Source: Pachyseris speciosa
Taxonomy: Eukaryota > Cnidaria > Anthozoa > Scleractinia > Pachyseridae
Direction: 5' to 3'
DNA: 64,000 nucleotides
NCBI GenBank assembly: GCA_016490735.1
Contig: JAEMWC010000008.1
Location: forward strand, 1,121,001-1,185,000
In this document: piece after piece, positions 1-13,268 of the stretch
Layout of the letters: each line of letters starts with the position of its first letter
Numbering within the stretch: the first letter of the stretch is position 1
The notes under the pieces: generated by a model
The model's input: the letters and a program-made list of their open reading frames with translations, nothing else
The model's database searches: none
Told to the model about the DNA's origin: nothing
Position numbers and translations under genes: made by a program

Positions 1-3000
1 GTGGCGATTTTAACCTTGTTCTGGACATTTTAAAAGACAAAAAGGGGGAGTACCAACCACACATTCGAACTCTTTAAAAGTGTTGAAAACTTTCCAAGAC
101 AATTTAGATTTAACGGACATATGGAGAGACCTAAATCCGGAAGAAAAAAGATATACATGGAGACAGAGCAAGCCCGAAGTGCATTGCCGCCTAGACTTTT
201 TCTTGGTAAGTGTAAGTATTGCGGGAAGAGTATCCAAAGCTGATATCCTTCCCGGTTATAAAACGGATCATTCTCTGTGTAAAATTGACGTGAATTATCA
301 CTCAAATAAAAGAGGACCAGGTTTCTGGAAACTAAACTCCGAGCTTCTGAGCGAAAGCGAGTATATAAATGCCATCAAGGCGACAATTGCCCAAACAGTC
401 ACACAGTACGAAAATGACAAAGAAGTAGATGAAGTGCTATTATGGGAAATGATTAAACTTGAAATTAGAGATACTTCAATAAAATATGCTAAGGCTAAAA
501 TGAAGGAAATGAGAAAGAAAGAAGACGGTATTGAAAGTGAAATAGCCTTATTAGAAAGGCAATTAGAAAAAGATTTAGGTAATAACAAAAAAACTGCTCT
601 TGTGGAACAACTAAAGCTCAGGAAAAAAGAATTGGAAAGTATAATCGAATACAAAACAAAAGGTGCTATCATCAGATCTAAGGCAAGATGGTACAATGAA
701 GGTGAGAAAAATAGTAAATATTTTTTGAATCTTGAAAATAGACATTGTAAAAGAAAAACGATTACGCAGATTAAGGGAAACAATGGCTTATATCTAACGA
801 ACGATCCAGATATCTTAGAAGAATGTAATTCCTTTTATAGTTCTCTTTACACCTCGAGGCTTTCTATGGCGATAACGGAGGAGCTACAGAATTTGTTTTT
901 TGATCAGGATCTCCCAAAACTCAATGATGATGATAAACAAAAATGCGAAGGACTCCTTACAGAAAAGGAATGTTTAGAAGCGGTTAAGTTAATGGAATCT
1001 GGCAAATCGCCAGGAACGGACGGCCTTCCCGCAGAATTTTACAAGGTATTTTGGAATGATATCTCTTCATACCTCGTTAGCTCTTTGAACAAAAGCTATC
1101 AAAAAGGCAAATTAGCTATAACGCAAAGGAGGGGTATTATCTCTTTAATCCCTAAGAAAGACAAGGCACTCGATGAATTAAAAAACTGGAGACCCATAAC
1201 TTTATTAAATTGTGATTATAAAATAGCATCCAAGGCAATTGCATCTAGGCTGAAGACTGTGCTACCAGGCCTAATAGACAATGATCAGACGGGATTTTTG
1301 AAAGGCCGTTCTATCACAGAAAATATTTGTCTAATTAATAACGTTATCGCATATACAGAGTCTAAAAACATTCCCGGAATGCTTCTTTTTGTTGATTTTG
1401 AAAAAGCTTTTGATACAATTGAATGGTCTTTTGTTCAGCAAACGTTACTTTGCTTTGGTTTCGGGTCGTCTCTTATTAATTGGATCAATATGTTCTATTG
1501 TGACATCCAGAGCTGTGTTGTGAATAACGGTTGGTCAGGTGTTTTCTTTGAATTGGGTCGGGGTGTTAGGCAGGGCTGCCCACTTTCGCCATATATATTT
1601 ATCCTTTGTGCAGAGATTTTGGCTGCTGCCACCCGTAAAGATACTGTAATCAAAGGGATATCAGTAGGTAGTATTGAATGTAAGTTAAGTCAGTTTGCAG
1701 ATGATACTACTTTGATTTTAGATGGTTCTCAAAAATCGCTTCAGCGTTCTCTCCATATGTTAGAAAGATTTGGTGAGATTTCAGGGCTAAGAGTTAATTG
1801 TGACAAAACAGAAGTTCTTTGGATAGGCTCATTAAAGGGATCGAACCAAAGTTTGTGCCCCGATAAAAATCTTACTTGGGCAAACGGTAAAGTTAAGGCT
1901 TTGGGCGTTTGGTTCTGTGTCGATAAGGTAGAAAGTCTCAAAAAGAATTACGAGGAGAAGATTCGAAATGTACAGAATGTTTTAAACAATTGGCACAATA
2001 AAAGGCTAACGTTGATTGGTAAAATCGCAGTGGTCAAGGCTTTAGCCGCATCTCAAATGGTTTACGTCATGTCGTCAATGTCGTCAGGCGTAAAATCCTT
2101 AAAAGAAATTAATGACCTTATTTTTAAGTTCCTTTGGGATAACAAGGGTGACAAAATTAAACGAACTGAAATGATAGCAGATTACCAAGATGGAGGACTG
2201 AAGATGCTGGACATTATGGAATTTAATAAGGCTTTGAAAATTACATGGATACTTAAGTATATTTCTGATGATTGCCAATCTAAATGGAAATCCTTTTTCG
2301 ACTTCTTTTTGTCTAAGTTTGGAGGAAAACTAATTTTTACTGGCAACTTAGCACGAAAAGATGTTAAAAGCCTCGATGTAAAAGATAACTTCCTCCAGGA
2401 ACTTATTGAACTGTGGTCAGATCTAAATTACAGAGACTCCTTTGCCTCACAAGCAGATTTTGGTGCCGAATCCATATGGAACAATTCATTGATTAGAATT
2501 GCGGGCAAGACTATTTTTTATAAGCACTGGGTTGATGTAGGTGTGCGGAATATTAATGATCTTTTGACAAGCGACTCCAAATTAATGACATATAGTTATT
2601 TTAGAAATAAATTCTGTCTAACTGTTTCTTTTCTTGAATATTATGGAGTGACATCGGCCATTAAATGTGCTTTTAAGTCACTAAAATTAATGCTGCCAGA
2701 CGCCAAAAAATCAGAAAAGATGCTAGCACAACTGAATTCAACCAAAAATCCTAGCCAACTGGCATACAAAACCTTCATTAATAAGAAATGTACCCGCCCT
2801 GAGAAAAGCCAAGCGAAATGGATTAGAGACTGTGGATCTGAAGAGGTGGAGAATTTTGATTGGAAGTCAATTTATTTATTACCCAGGAAATGCACGTTAG
2901 CGTGAAACTCAGGAACTTCCAGTTTAAGTTCCTCCACAGAAGAATTGCTACAAACTCTTTTCTGTTTAGAATCCAAGTTTCAGAGACAGATCGTTGTTGC

Positions 3001-3692
3001 TTTTGCCAAAACGCCCAGGAAACGCTAATCCCCCTGTTCTGGGATTGCCCGGTAACAAATGCTTTTTGGAATAGTATACAATATTTCTTAATTTCAGTGA
3101 ATCTGATACAAGCCTCTCACGTTTTAAAGAAGACTGAATGTTTAGGTCTCGCGGGAGCAAAAGGAGAAATTCTAGTAAATCACTGCCTACTTCTGGCTAG
3201 ATACTACATTTTTAGTTGCAAGTATAAGGATACCAAACCATCCATATTAGAATACATTTATCAGATTAAAAGCAATTTAAAAATTGAAAAACAAATTTCA
3301 ACAACAACGGGAACGCAGAAAGAATTCAAACAGAAGTGGCATAAAATACTCCAGTCACTGTGACAACTTGAACGATATCTCCTTTCAATGCTCCTTGCTC
3401 TCTAGACATCTAAGTCAAGCAGGTTCCTGTATATATTTAAATAAAATAATAATAATAAAAACAGTACAAATCCTTGCTCTTCACTAATGAACCAGTATCG
3501 CATATTTGCTTTCTTTTTTTTTTGTGCTTGTGTAAATACTATATTGTAAGTAGTTACTCTTTATTTTCCAAAGTTGTTTTTTCAGCATTGTTCTGTAAAA
3601 CCTTGTAAGTAGTGTATTGTGTTTGTATATCTTATGCTTCGTTGTTGTCATTGCAATAAAAAAAAGAAAAAAAAAAAGAAAAAAAAAAAAGA
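1..3692 (+). mobile_element. L1/Tx1-type non-LTR retrotransposon, ORF2 remnant, 5' end outside window
   Basis: Encodes the end of an apurinic endonuclease domain (GDFN at bases 3-14, TDHS near base 267), a reverse transcriptase domain (FVDFEKAFD near 1390, RGVRQGCPLSP near 1558, FADDTT near 1694) and a C-terminal RT-associated zinc-knuckle region (CFCQNAQETL near 3000, then a WDC motif). The main frame runs from about 60 to 2905. Two frameshifts break it: one in the A/G homopolymer at about 39-50, and one near 2890-2905, after which the protein continues in another frame to 3363. A 3' untranslated stretch ends in an interrupted A-rich tail at about 3651-3692. This is a class of element that copies itself by target-primed reverse transcription. 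This copy is probably dead, although sequencing error in homopolymers could explain the first shift. It lies antisense to the surrounding receptor gene, in one of its introns. Confidence 0.93.
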
Positions 3693-3886
3693 TAAAATCT
3701 AATGGCCTTAAATCGAACAATACTTAAGACATTTGCCGCAAAGCGAATGTCCGATTTTTTTAGGCATCAAAAACTGAACAATGCGTGTTACGCACTAATC
3801 CGAGAGAACAAAACTTTTGTAAACACTTCTCGCCATCGAAACATTAAATGCATATGTACTTATGCTTATGTGCTTGTGATACTTAC

Positions 3887-6567
3887 ACTAGCATGCTGCA
3901 CCGTAATTTTGACTGGTACAGACAATGTAGTAATCGGCGGAGGACTGGTAAAGACATTAACAATCTTGCCTACGACCGTGTAGTTGCCTTCAAAGCTTAA
4001 AGATGAAAGAAAAAAGTGAACTGATTCGCGAATAAGCAAATGAATAATCAAATAAGTAAATCCCTCCTTCAGTAGAAGGCAGTATCTGATCCCAACCTTC
4101 TGGCAGTACCTAGGGCGTCGGACCATCCGGAAGTCCCAGATTCAACTCCCGCTATGACCGTTTCACAGTGGTTCCGAGTTAATCTCCTTGTCCTCGCTGG
4201 CCGGAAAAAGCTAAGTGGTTCGTCTCCTGCCAGATGAAATTCTTAAACCCTCTATGTTTAGTTGCAAGTCGATTATTTCCTACGAACAGATTTTGATTAA
4301 TCAGAGGGCATAGAGATTACGGATGGATGGATGGATGGATGGATGGATGGATGGATGGATGGATGGATGGATGGATCAGTGGACTAGTAAAAGAAACCTC
4401 AGAGATAAAATAAAAGTAAGTGGCGAAAAAAAAATGTAATATTAATTTAATCTATGTGGGGGAAAGCATGAGGGAACTGATGACCTTATTAGAGCAGTTT
4501 TCAATTGAGTGTCGAAAGTAATTACGATTTTGCTTTCGTTTTGCATTGCTTCGCTCTGTGATTGGCCAGGAAAACTCGCGTGACTTTCTCAACCAATGAG
4601 AAGCAAAACCAAAACCAATTGAGATTCGCACCCGCTTATTTCCCCGTGCTTTACGCCGGCTACATGTAATTGCTTCGTATTCTGATTGGCTCTTGCACTG
4701 CTTACTTCTGTTGTGATTGGTCAGACTAATTGCATTGGTTTTGGTTTTACGACGCTCAATTGAAAAGCGCTCTAAGTAAGAATGTATTGTAAAGGCCTTG
4801 CATACTTTTCAAACGTTTCAGTCTCCTGGAACTCGTGGAATGGATCAAACACAAGACTAACCAACAAGCCAGTTTCTAGGAATTAAAGACAAAATTTAGT
4901 AATGCGGTTCCTTGCGATCAAATTATACTTAGTTACTGTTCAGCGGAAGTGACGGCCAGGTGATGTCGCCACATGCATAGCCTCATTTGTCATTCTTATC
5001 ATTAGTCATCATCTTCGGAATGAAAAAATGATGTCGACTGGCGATGGACACCAACTACCGTAAAATCCTACGTTAAAGCCCCACCCAGATATAATCACAT
5101 CTATTTGCTAACAACGATATTATTCCGGATATAAGCCCCCCCGGGAAATAAGCCCCCCCCCCCCGTTTATAAGCCCATCTGATAAATAAGTGCGTTCCTT
5201 TTGCGTTTCTTTACAAACATCAAAATTATTAAACGAAATTTATAGGCATCAACAAATAGCGGTGGAGTTTAGAACAGTAATTACAATGATACCAAAGAAA
5301 GAACAAATGGTTATGCATATATAACAACGATAGGACTGTTTCACGGCAAACACGCAAATTGATAACGTTAAGGCTTGTAGCTTTTAAACTTTCGTTCTGT
5401 TCCGTTCCAGTTGTTCCAGTCGCATTAGTGTTTTATGTATGTTTTTGAAATAAATCTTCCGTTTATCGTGACGCACAATAAATGTTTTATAAATGTAACT
5501 CTAACTGTAATCAAGATAAAATGAGGTCCTTATTTCCTCTTGCTGTAATGGTATGTTAGCTTTAATTCGTTTCTCAGATACGTTTTATATCGTCGTTCAG
5601 AAACTTTTTTTGTTCCGGTTATATGCCCCCCGGATATAAGGCCCCCCTCCCTCCGTTTATAAGCCCACCCAAAACCCTCTATGAAGTTATATTAGAGATC
5701 TTATCCATTGTTCACACAAATTCCTTCTCTTAGTTGGTCAGCATGTACCTGAATGGCAGACATCAATATTCATAGATCATAACTACTCACCGCTGGTATT
5801 ATTTGTCGTCATGCCACCGAAAACGTCCCTTGGTACATTCACTGAGCTGTTGTCACAGGCCATGGACCCTATCTCCATCCCTTCGAAGGTTGATATGTTG
5901 ACAACGAAAATGTGACAAGCTTTAAAATATGAAATATACTCCATGTTAAAACAAGCACCCATTTACCAAGCTATTGCATATGCCATAGCATGGCCGTAAT
6001 CAGAGATCAGCCTAGACCAACTGATAGGTGTTTGCGTTCCAAAAGAACTGAGCCGAAACTCCCCAAATTCCGTCATGCGAAATACAATAAGTCAAAGCGG
6101 TAATTGAGAAGACTGTATATGGTTATAATCGGTTTTACAGTCTTATGAACCATTACCATTCAAAAGTTGACTGACCGGTCCAATATAATACTGAAAATAA
6201 CATGCTTTTCACGCCAATCAGGTCAATAACCAGAACAGAATTCCTGTCTCCTTGGTTTTGGAGACTTCTGAATCTTGTGAGTGCAGTGATGACTTCTTGA
6301 TGTTAAATGAAATAAACAAGAAATAACGCATGAACATTTACCAAGGCCTTTTGCGTGGAAAGTTTTATGAATATTGGACATGTTTCTCCCTCTGATCGTA
6401 TTTCCTATCATTGCAGTGAATCCTTCTAAGGCGTTGAGAACTTCAATTGAAGTTGGTTGCTGCTAAAAATAGAAAAAAAAGTACAGATAGTTGATTATTC
6501 CTGACCCTTTAAGCTGCCAACAAAACTGCATCTATCTTGACTTGCATTCAGTGGAAACTGAATAAGC

Positions 6568-6610
<43 letters not shown>

Positions 6611-6837
6611 GCCATCGCCATCGCCATCGCCATCGCCATCGCCATCGCCATCGCCATCGCCATCGCCATCGCCATCGCCATCGCCATCGCCATCGCCATC
6701 GCCATCGCCATCGCCATCGCCATCGCCATCGCCATCGCCATCGCCATCGCCATCGCCATCGCCATCGCCATCGCCATCGCCATCGCCATCATCAATAGCA
6801 TCACCATCACTATCACCGATTATTATCGTCGTTGTCG

Positions 6838-6869
<32 letters not shown>

Positions 6870-9800
6870 GCTCACCATCATTATCGTTGTAACTGTCTTT
6901 TTCATTTCAATTTCCATTGCCACTAAAATTACTAGTGCCATTGTCATGGCTATTGTTATCACCACTGAATCATCATCACCGTCGTCATCATTTTCATTCA
7001 CTATCACTATTCGTTATTCACTATCATTACCATTACTTTCATTACTTTAGACTTACGTGTAATTGATCAGATCGGTCCAGGAAGTTGTCTACGTAGTGAC
7101 CTAATTGCAGAAGGTTAGCTGCTTTATCGAAATAATCCTAAGGAAAAAGGAACCAAAGGGATTTAGGGCAATTACATAATTGATGCCAATTAGCTATTTC
7201 ATCGCTTCTAAAAACAAGAGAAAACAACCTTAAAAACGTTTTGTGAAAGAGATATGAGGTAAGTGAGGATTGTTTCAAAACAAAACAAAAATAAGACTAA
7301 AACCTGGTTAAATTGCAGAGACAGTCTGCCAGGCACAAACCTGAAGAAGTGTTCCGTTGTCGATATCGATACGACTCCTGTTAAAGTTTGTGATCAGGTC
7401 ACGATCTGCAAAATAATATACAGCAGGAACAAGAACATATCGAAAATCTGTTTATTTAATTTGTCAACCACGATATAAAAATAAATAAATAAATGGGGGT
7501 GACACAATTACTGGTAGCCCAGTAGTTTCCATTGTGGACCACAAATAATGACCTAATTGCCGTTCCAAATCATCAAGCTCATTAATCTCGTACCCAGATC
7601 CTACTTTTGGGGGGGGGGGGGGTGCGAGACTACAAGCATCTGCAGACATGACATTGCATATGTCAGTGTTATATAAGGTCACCCGAACCTTACTTTGATC
7701 AAAGTGTAGTAGTATTTTGTGCTTTTATGTCCTTGCGCAATACCACAGGTAGGTCGCTTAACCCTAGTAACGGACCTACTACGGCTATAGCCGTAGAAAA
7801 TACCGCTTTTGCTCTCATGATTTATTTCTAGTTTAAATTTTGTCACAACGTCGTGATAATGTGTCAATATCACCAACTGGTGTGCTTTGCAATCATCACA
7901 GCCAACAAACCGACTGCAATTCCCGAATTCCGCTGCATATCACCGCTCGTTTGGCAGCAAAGCCCAAAATGCTAGTCTTTTGGCCTGGTCAACTCTTTAA
8001 TAAAAAATATTTCCCAAATATCAACTTTCTACATTTACAACAAACCTCAAACCCTCTCCCTGGTATCCGCTATGAAAGTTTTCTCTAACATTTTCTACAA
8101 GCCACGCTTCAGCCCGTTTCTGAGAGTCAATCTCGTGTGTCTCAACTTGCCTCGTTCGCGCCCGAAAATAATTCTGGGTAATTCCCTTACACCAACAGCA
8201 TAGAATTCTCCTTCGGTTCATTTCATAGTTTTTCGATAAGTGTTGAGCCACCCGGTGCTACCAGCAAAATATTGCATCGATGAGTATTTTTGTACCGGTC
8301 AAAACTAGCCCAAATTGCCTTGTTAGACCCCGGAATCCACTCGCAGATCGGCAAGAGAGAGAGACAGGTTCTATTTTGAGTCACCATGCTTACAACAGAG
8401 TGTGTTTGGCATCTCCGTCAACATGAAACCACCTCTCACCTCTGGTTTCTTTCAAAGGCTCGACTTTACCCACATTCTAGCCTAATGATGCCAGCCAGGG
8501 GGCTTTTACAGAGGAAAATGGCTCAGAAAACCACTCTAAAAGCGACAATCTCATCACATTAGCGCGATTCCACTCAATGGAGAAACAACAGCCACTCGCG
8601 TGCATCACATGGCACTGAAGTCTGAGTTCCCAGTATTTCAAGACAGCAGGTGTTTTGGGTGTAACTCCATATATGGGGAAGATAAGTGTCCCAGCGGACG
8701 GACTATTCACTGCCCAACATGTGTTGAATTAAATAGCACCCCCTTGGTACGCAAAGGGTTAAGGGTATGACATAGAAACTCAGAGGTCCACAGCTCGTTT
8801 AAAGCTGAGTATTCATAAGTCCTTTTGGGGGTAAATCGTTGCTTAGCGAGGGATCCACCATGTTTGAATTCTGGATCCTAAGGGAAAGAGTAAGTCTAGA
8901 CCGGCCAATAAAGGAAGACTAATGCAGTGTTTCTCGATTCCTTTAAACACTCGACAACCCAAATTTAGAAGAAAATTTTGAAAATGGATGTCTCTACGTA
9001 GTTTTTAAATCGTGCGGTGTCCGCTGCACTCATCTTTGCTAAATTGGAAAAACGATTTAAAGGAACGGTATTTTAAACAAACAAAGTGTGTTCGGGAATT
9101 TAACTTTCCACGGAAAATATCACCCTGTTTAGTGAAGTAAAGAGTTAAAAAAATACCTTTAAGTAGCTTTTTTATAAGATCTTCAGGTTCTTGTTCATCA
9201 ATGGAAGCAGACGCAGTGACAGTGGCTTTAATTCTCAATTGAGATGTTGTTTTGAGAGAGCCTTTTGAATACAATGTCCCACCTTTCCAGGGTGTGATTG
9301 TCACAATTGATGATTCACTTGCTTTATTACCTGGAGATGATTTTGTAGACAAAATGTTTTGCGATCCAGTCGAGATATCAAACACCGCCTGGGATACAAA
9401 TAGTGTTGGAGTAACAGTAACTGTGGTCGAAAAAGCAGTTGTTAAGTTTGTTGGCAATCTGCCTGCTTCCAAAGAAGTGATTTTTAAGCCTTGGTTTTCA
9501 CTCAGCACCTTATCCGATGACGTCATCAATGGCTGAGTGTTTTGAAATTTATTTGGTGTAAAATAATCCGAGGAAAGAAAGGGAGATTGAATCAAACTTG
9601 ACAGCATCTCTCTTGTAGACAATAAATTTCCCGTTTTGTTGATTCGGAATGGAGAAGTTTTGAAACGGGAAACTGTCAATGATGAAGTCAAATAATTTCC
9701 AGAACTGACCAAGGAAAATGTTGGATCAGTCACAGCCGAAGTTGAAGCACTAACGGACGAAGACATGGATAGCATTCTTGTCTCGCTTCTGTCAGCAGAA

Positions 9801-12800
9801 GGGCAATCGTTCTCAATCTGGTGTACGAAAGTTGCAGTTGAGTGTTGTGGATTGCGTGCTGACAATGACACCAAAGCTGTAAAGCAATCAGAAACGGAAT
9901 ACTCAAATGTGGAACATCCACAGCAAAAAAAGCTCTTTTGGACTTTCAAAACGAAATTCATTCTTAGAATCCACTTACCCTTAGCTTTCACAACGGCGCT
10001 TCTGGTAGAGATAGTCGGGAGTTTAAGAAAGAGGACGGCTACGGCAACGAAAACGTCAGTGAGAATATAACTTCTCGTTATCGCAGTAATTTCGCGATTA
10101 TTGAAATTTGTTCAAGTAGTAAAATGTCGGCGAACTACCCAGGAACCAAATTTCTATGAACGGCGTTAAAGTAAAGAAAACGAAAAAAATTTGGCATGAT
10201 CGCCTTCTCACATTTTCGTCAAAACCTAAAATTTGGTTTGCTTTACATGGGACAAAAACCAAAATTTAAACCCCACGTGCAGAGCTATTGTTATTGCTCA
10301 TTAAACCTATTGTTTTGTGACGTTCCCATCCTCGTTTCCTAAACTCTCTATTGTCTAAAGAACCCTAAGGGTTGACTTGCTGGACAAAATTTAACTTGAA
10401 GTACATTGACTCTTAATTCTTTTACAGTACAAGCATAAGATAATTCATGTTTATTTTTTGACCAGCGGACTTTAAGTATCTTTTTCCCTGTTTATCGATC
10501 GGTCTATCTTTCTGTAGAGAACACAGGTATGTATACCTGTGTAGTTTATGAAGAGGTCGATGTTCAATGGCTATTCCGAAAAATCGTTGTGTTGATCATG
10601 AAGGGTTGCAGCTTTGCAGTACCATAATTTGTCAGTAATCGACAAGGGGTGGGGGTGGGGAGAGAGGTGTTTAGTTTCAATCTTTTCTTTAGTTTTCTTA
10701 CAGAACATTATCCATTGGTGAATCTATGGTAGATAAACATTAACGACTTACCGTTACATAGTATATCTGTTGTCTGGTTTATGAATGGAGTTTCCACAAA
10801 CTTCGATGTTTCGGGGTATTGAAGTACTTTGTAAAACTCAGTAATGTCCCTTATATTGTTCTCTACGCCAAAAGTCACAGCTATCTTTCTGACACCTTTA
10901 AGTCTTCCTTCCGAGACTCTATACCCGTTTGCGTATGAAGCATTTGTCTCCTTCCTAACCAACAAAAGCACTTGAGGCTCCTTATTGAAAGTTGTGTTGA
11001 AAAGTTGTCCCAATTTACTTCCGCTTGCATTTGAGGGCATAAATTGCAAATGACTAATAGCAGTGTATAGTTTGCCAATGCAGTTAAACTCGTCGAACGT
11101 GATGTTCAAGTGAACTTGAGTGTTATAAAGAACAACAGCAAAACGGCCCGCATTCACCCCGGATTGAAAGTTAGTCACCACTGATGCGACCAGGGTTCGC
11201 TGATCTTCAAACTCCTGTTGTGAAATTGCCTGGGAGGAGTCGATTGCGAATGCTGTCCTCGGCGGGTTGCTGCATGATTCATCTGTAGCGTTGGAATGAA
11301 TTGAAATTCAATCAGTTGGCAACTGCTCTGATCAACGGACCTTCAATACAGTCATTATACGTCTTCGCGTCTATTAAGTCAGTCTTTCAAACCATTATGA
11401 TAGCATTTATGGTATGCGTCGGCTACATTTCAAGCGAATTTAGCGCCAAAATTTAACAAGGAGGCAAGATTGAATGTACCTAACTAACGTGGTAATGTAA
11501 CAAAATGGAAGGGTTAATAGATATTTAGAGCATCTCTGATCTTCATTAGATTCTTTGATACAAGTAAGATTTTGTCCCCTCGAAGCGGTTTCCTCAGTAT
11601 CACTTAAATAATTGTCGATATATTCGTTGAATTTTGCTCAAGAGGGATTCCATCAATTGTTCTGTCCACCCCTTTGTTATCTTCCCAGAATTCGAACTTG
11701 CCTCCACAATTGTCAATTTCAAGATGGCTTTTATCAAGTGTTTTCTTTTCTTTCTTTTTTTTTTTTTTTAAGAAAGCTACAGGGTGGAATCTTATGACAG
11801 TTATAGAGTACAAGTATATATACCAACTGTTTTGCGACCAAATGTTCAGTTTGTTTTGCTATGTAAACTCTATCAGGTGAACATTTGGTCGAGCAAATTG
11901 CCGTCCAGTTTAACGAATAAGGCAGTTTCACATTTCCGAAGTCGATTTTGGTATTGAAAACCAAGCATTACCGCTGCATTTTCCAGTCAATGTTTGCTAT
12001 CGAAAGTCGGAAAATATCGATTCAGTAAGAGAGTTGATGTCGTAGAGTGTCACGGCAGTAGGTATACACAGTTTCCAAGGGGTAGTTTGGTTTCCTAAAG
12101 AAGCAGCACTTCCTTCTGGTGCTGTCTTTATTATGCCGTACAAATTGGTTCTAAATTTTAAGTATGGGGATGAAATCCCGAAAATCGTAAACGTGCGATT
12201 AACCTCTCTTTAAGTTGTGTGCATTTTTTTTCCTTCGATCGCGTGTTCAAACTTTCCGTAAGTTTGAGATAAATTTGTGGGGTTTCTCCTTTATTCCAAA
12301 TGAAACACTTCTAGGAATGACAGTGTAATTATGAATTGGCTTCCTATGTTCGTTACTATGCGCTACTAGTGCGCTCTTGAAAGTAAAACAACAATGAAAT
12401 TTTAAAATATATTTATTTTTTTCCTGAACTCAGAGGGCAATTAAAAGACTTTAAAGTGGGATATTTCGTTCGGATCACCTTTTAAGTCCTTTAACTGCGC
12501 TCTGAGTACAGGACAATTTATTTACATTTTAAAATTATGATTCCAGAGCAGGAAAACAATATTTTTGATTCTAACAATGGAATTGTCATTCACAAGTGTC
12601 CGTAGATATAAATCAACGGCACATCTGCGCAGACGCTTCTGTTCGTCAAACAATTTTTGAAATAATGATTTGGTGCCTGCTTCCCATAAAAGCTACAAAC
12701 TATTTTTGCAACCATTTGTCACTACTACGAGCAAAATAACGTGTTAACCTCAAATCAGTTACCGGCTTCGACTTGAACAGGCATCTGACCCATACCACAG

Positions 12801-13268
12801 TTTCATATTAGTGAAAAAGAACCTATCTCCCTTTATTATTATTTCAAAGAAAGAAAAATGATTGTTTACCATTTCTTCGAATCAAGCATTTAGAAGATAT
12901 CTATGAGCTTTTTTCTTTCCTTTCTTTAAAATCAGTTTTCCCAACTGATGCGTTCGTACTGACTCAACAAACCGTTGCTATAATTATAAAAAGGCCCAAG
13001 AACCCCTAGGAGTTGGATAAGGGCCTTAACTTGTCTTACATTAAATTAATGATATCTGACTTCGTATTCCTTTCCTCTTCGAACTACTCAGAAGTTATCA
13101 GTACATTAAAACTTTGAACATAAAACTATGATAGTTTGATCACCAGCACCCGTGCTGGTGATAACAAAAGGTATTACATGTAACAATTGACTAGGAATAT
13201 GAAACCAAACCTGATCTTGAAAACCAGCCAAAAGACAGAACGGCAATTATCCAATTCCTAATAGCCAT
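3887..13268 (-). CDS. vWA + Ser/Thr-rich stalk + GAIN-domain receptor (adhesion-GPCR-like), 3' part outside window
   Basis: Nine exons with consistent splice phases: 13268-13211, 11282-10752, 9876-9157, 7405-7341, 7137-7057, 6462-6342, 5919-5791, 4875-4806 and 3995-3887, giving 628 codons so far. Exon 1 starts at an ATG followed by a hydrophobic signal peptide ([15 protein letters not shown]). Exon 2 (residues 20-196) resembles a von Willebrand A domain. Its metal site reads DSSQA instead of DxSxS, so metal binding may be altered. Exon 3 (197-436) is Ser/Thr-rich, likely an O-glycosylated stalk. Exons 4-9 (437-628) form a helical then beta-rich segment ending [13 protein letters not shown], typical of a GAIN domain before its proteolysis site. 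The GPS motif and seven transmembrane helices are not seen and should lie left of the window. All introns are GT-AG. Function is inferred: a cell-surface adhesion receptor. A polycystin-like or other GAIN protein is the main alternative. Confidence 0.72.
4070..4376 (+). mobile_element. possible tRNA-derived SINE with (GGAT)n tail
   Basis: A B-box-like stretch (GATTCAACTCCC near 4138) is followed by a non-coding body and ends in about 14 copies of GGAT at 4319-4376, as expected for a SINE with a microsatellite tail. The A box is weak, so this assignment is tentative. It lies in an intron of the minus-strand receptor gene. Confidence 0.4.
4489..4774. mobile_element. MITE with about 25-bp terminal inverted repeats
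   Basis: The left end TTAGAGCAGTTTTCAATTGA is mirrored by TCAATTGAAAAGCGCTCTAA at the right end. The inside holds several CCAAT-box-like ATTGG motifs and no open frame. This is a non-autonomous DNA transposon in an intron of the receptor gene. Confidence 0.75.
5085..5670. repeat. C-rich 'ATAAGCCCCC' degenerate repeat
   Basis: Two clusters (about 5085-5180 and 5615-5670) repeat a motif like GGATATAAGCCCCCC or TTATAAGCCC, including a run of 13-14 C. The unit resembles that inside the inverted-repeat element at 54642-55063. The segment between the clusters is AT-rich and shows no gene. Confidence 0.6.
6568..6870. repeat. (ATC)n and long (GCCATC)n microsatellite in a receptor-gene intron
   Basis: ATC/CAT triplets (6568-6610) are followed by about 30 perfect copies of GCCATC (6611-6790), then more ATC triplets (6839-6870). 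It fills about half of the 594-base intron between the exons at 6462 and 7057. The long Ser-Pro, Met-Ala and Asp-Gly reading frames across it are artefacts of the repeat. Confidence 0.95.
10016..10349. mobile_element. MITE, diverged copy of the 24685-25050 family
   Basis: Shares ordered blocks with the copy at 24685-25050: GGCAACGAAAACGTCA, ACTTCTCGTT, TGAACGGCGTTAAAGTAA and ATTGCTCATTAA. The ends (CGGGAGTTTAAGAAAGAGGA and its near reverse complement at the right end) are degraded terminal inverted repeats. It lies in an intron of the receptor gene. Confidence 0.7.
11283..13210. other. intron 1 of the receptor gene
   Basis: AT-rich DNA between the signal-peptide exon and the vWA exon. I see a T-run at 11755-11770, a palindrome around 13142-13161 (CACCAGCACCCGTGCTGGTG), and no convincing exon or repeat family. 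Confidence 0.5.

Noticed and set aside
298..783. 161-codon minus-strand frame
   Set aside because: Shadow of the LINE reverse transcriptase frame on the plus strand.
6532..6926. Long Ser-Pro, Met-Ala and Asp-Gly repeat reading frames on both strands
   Set aside because: They are translations of the GCCATC and ATC microsatellite; the tract lies in an intron of the receptor gene.
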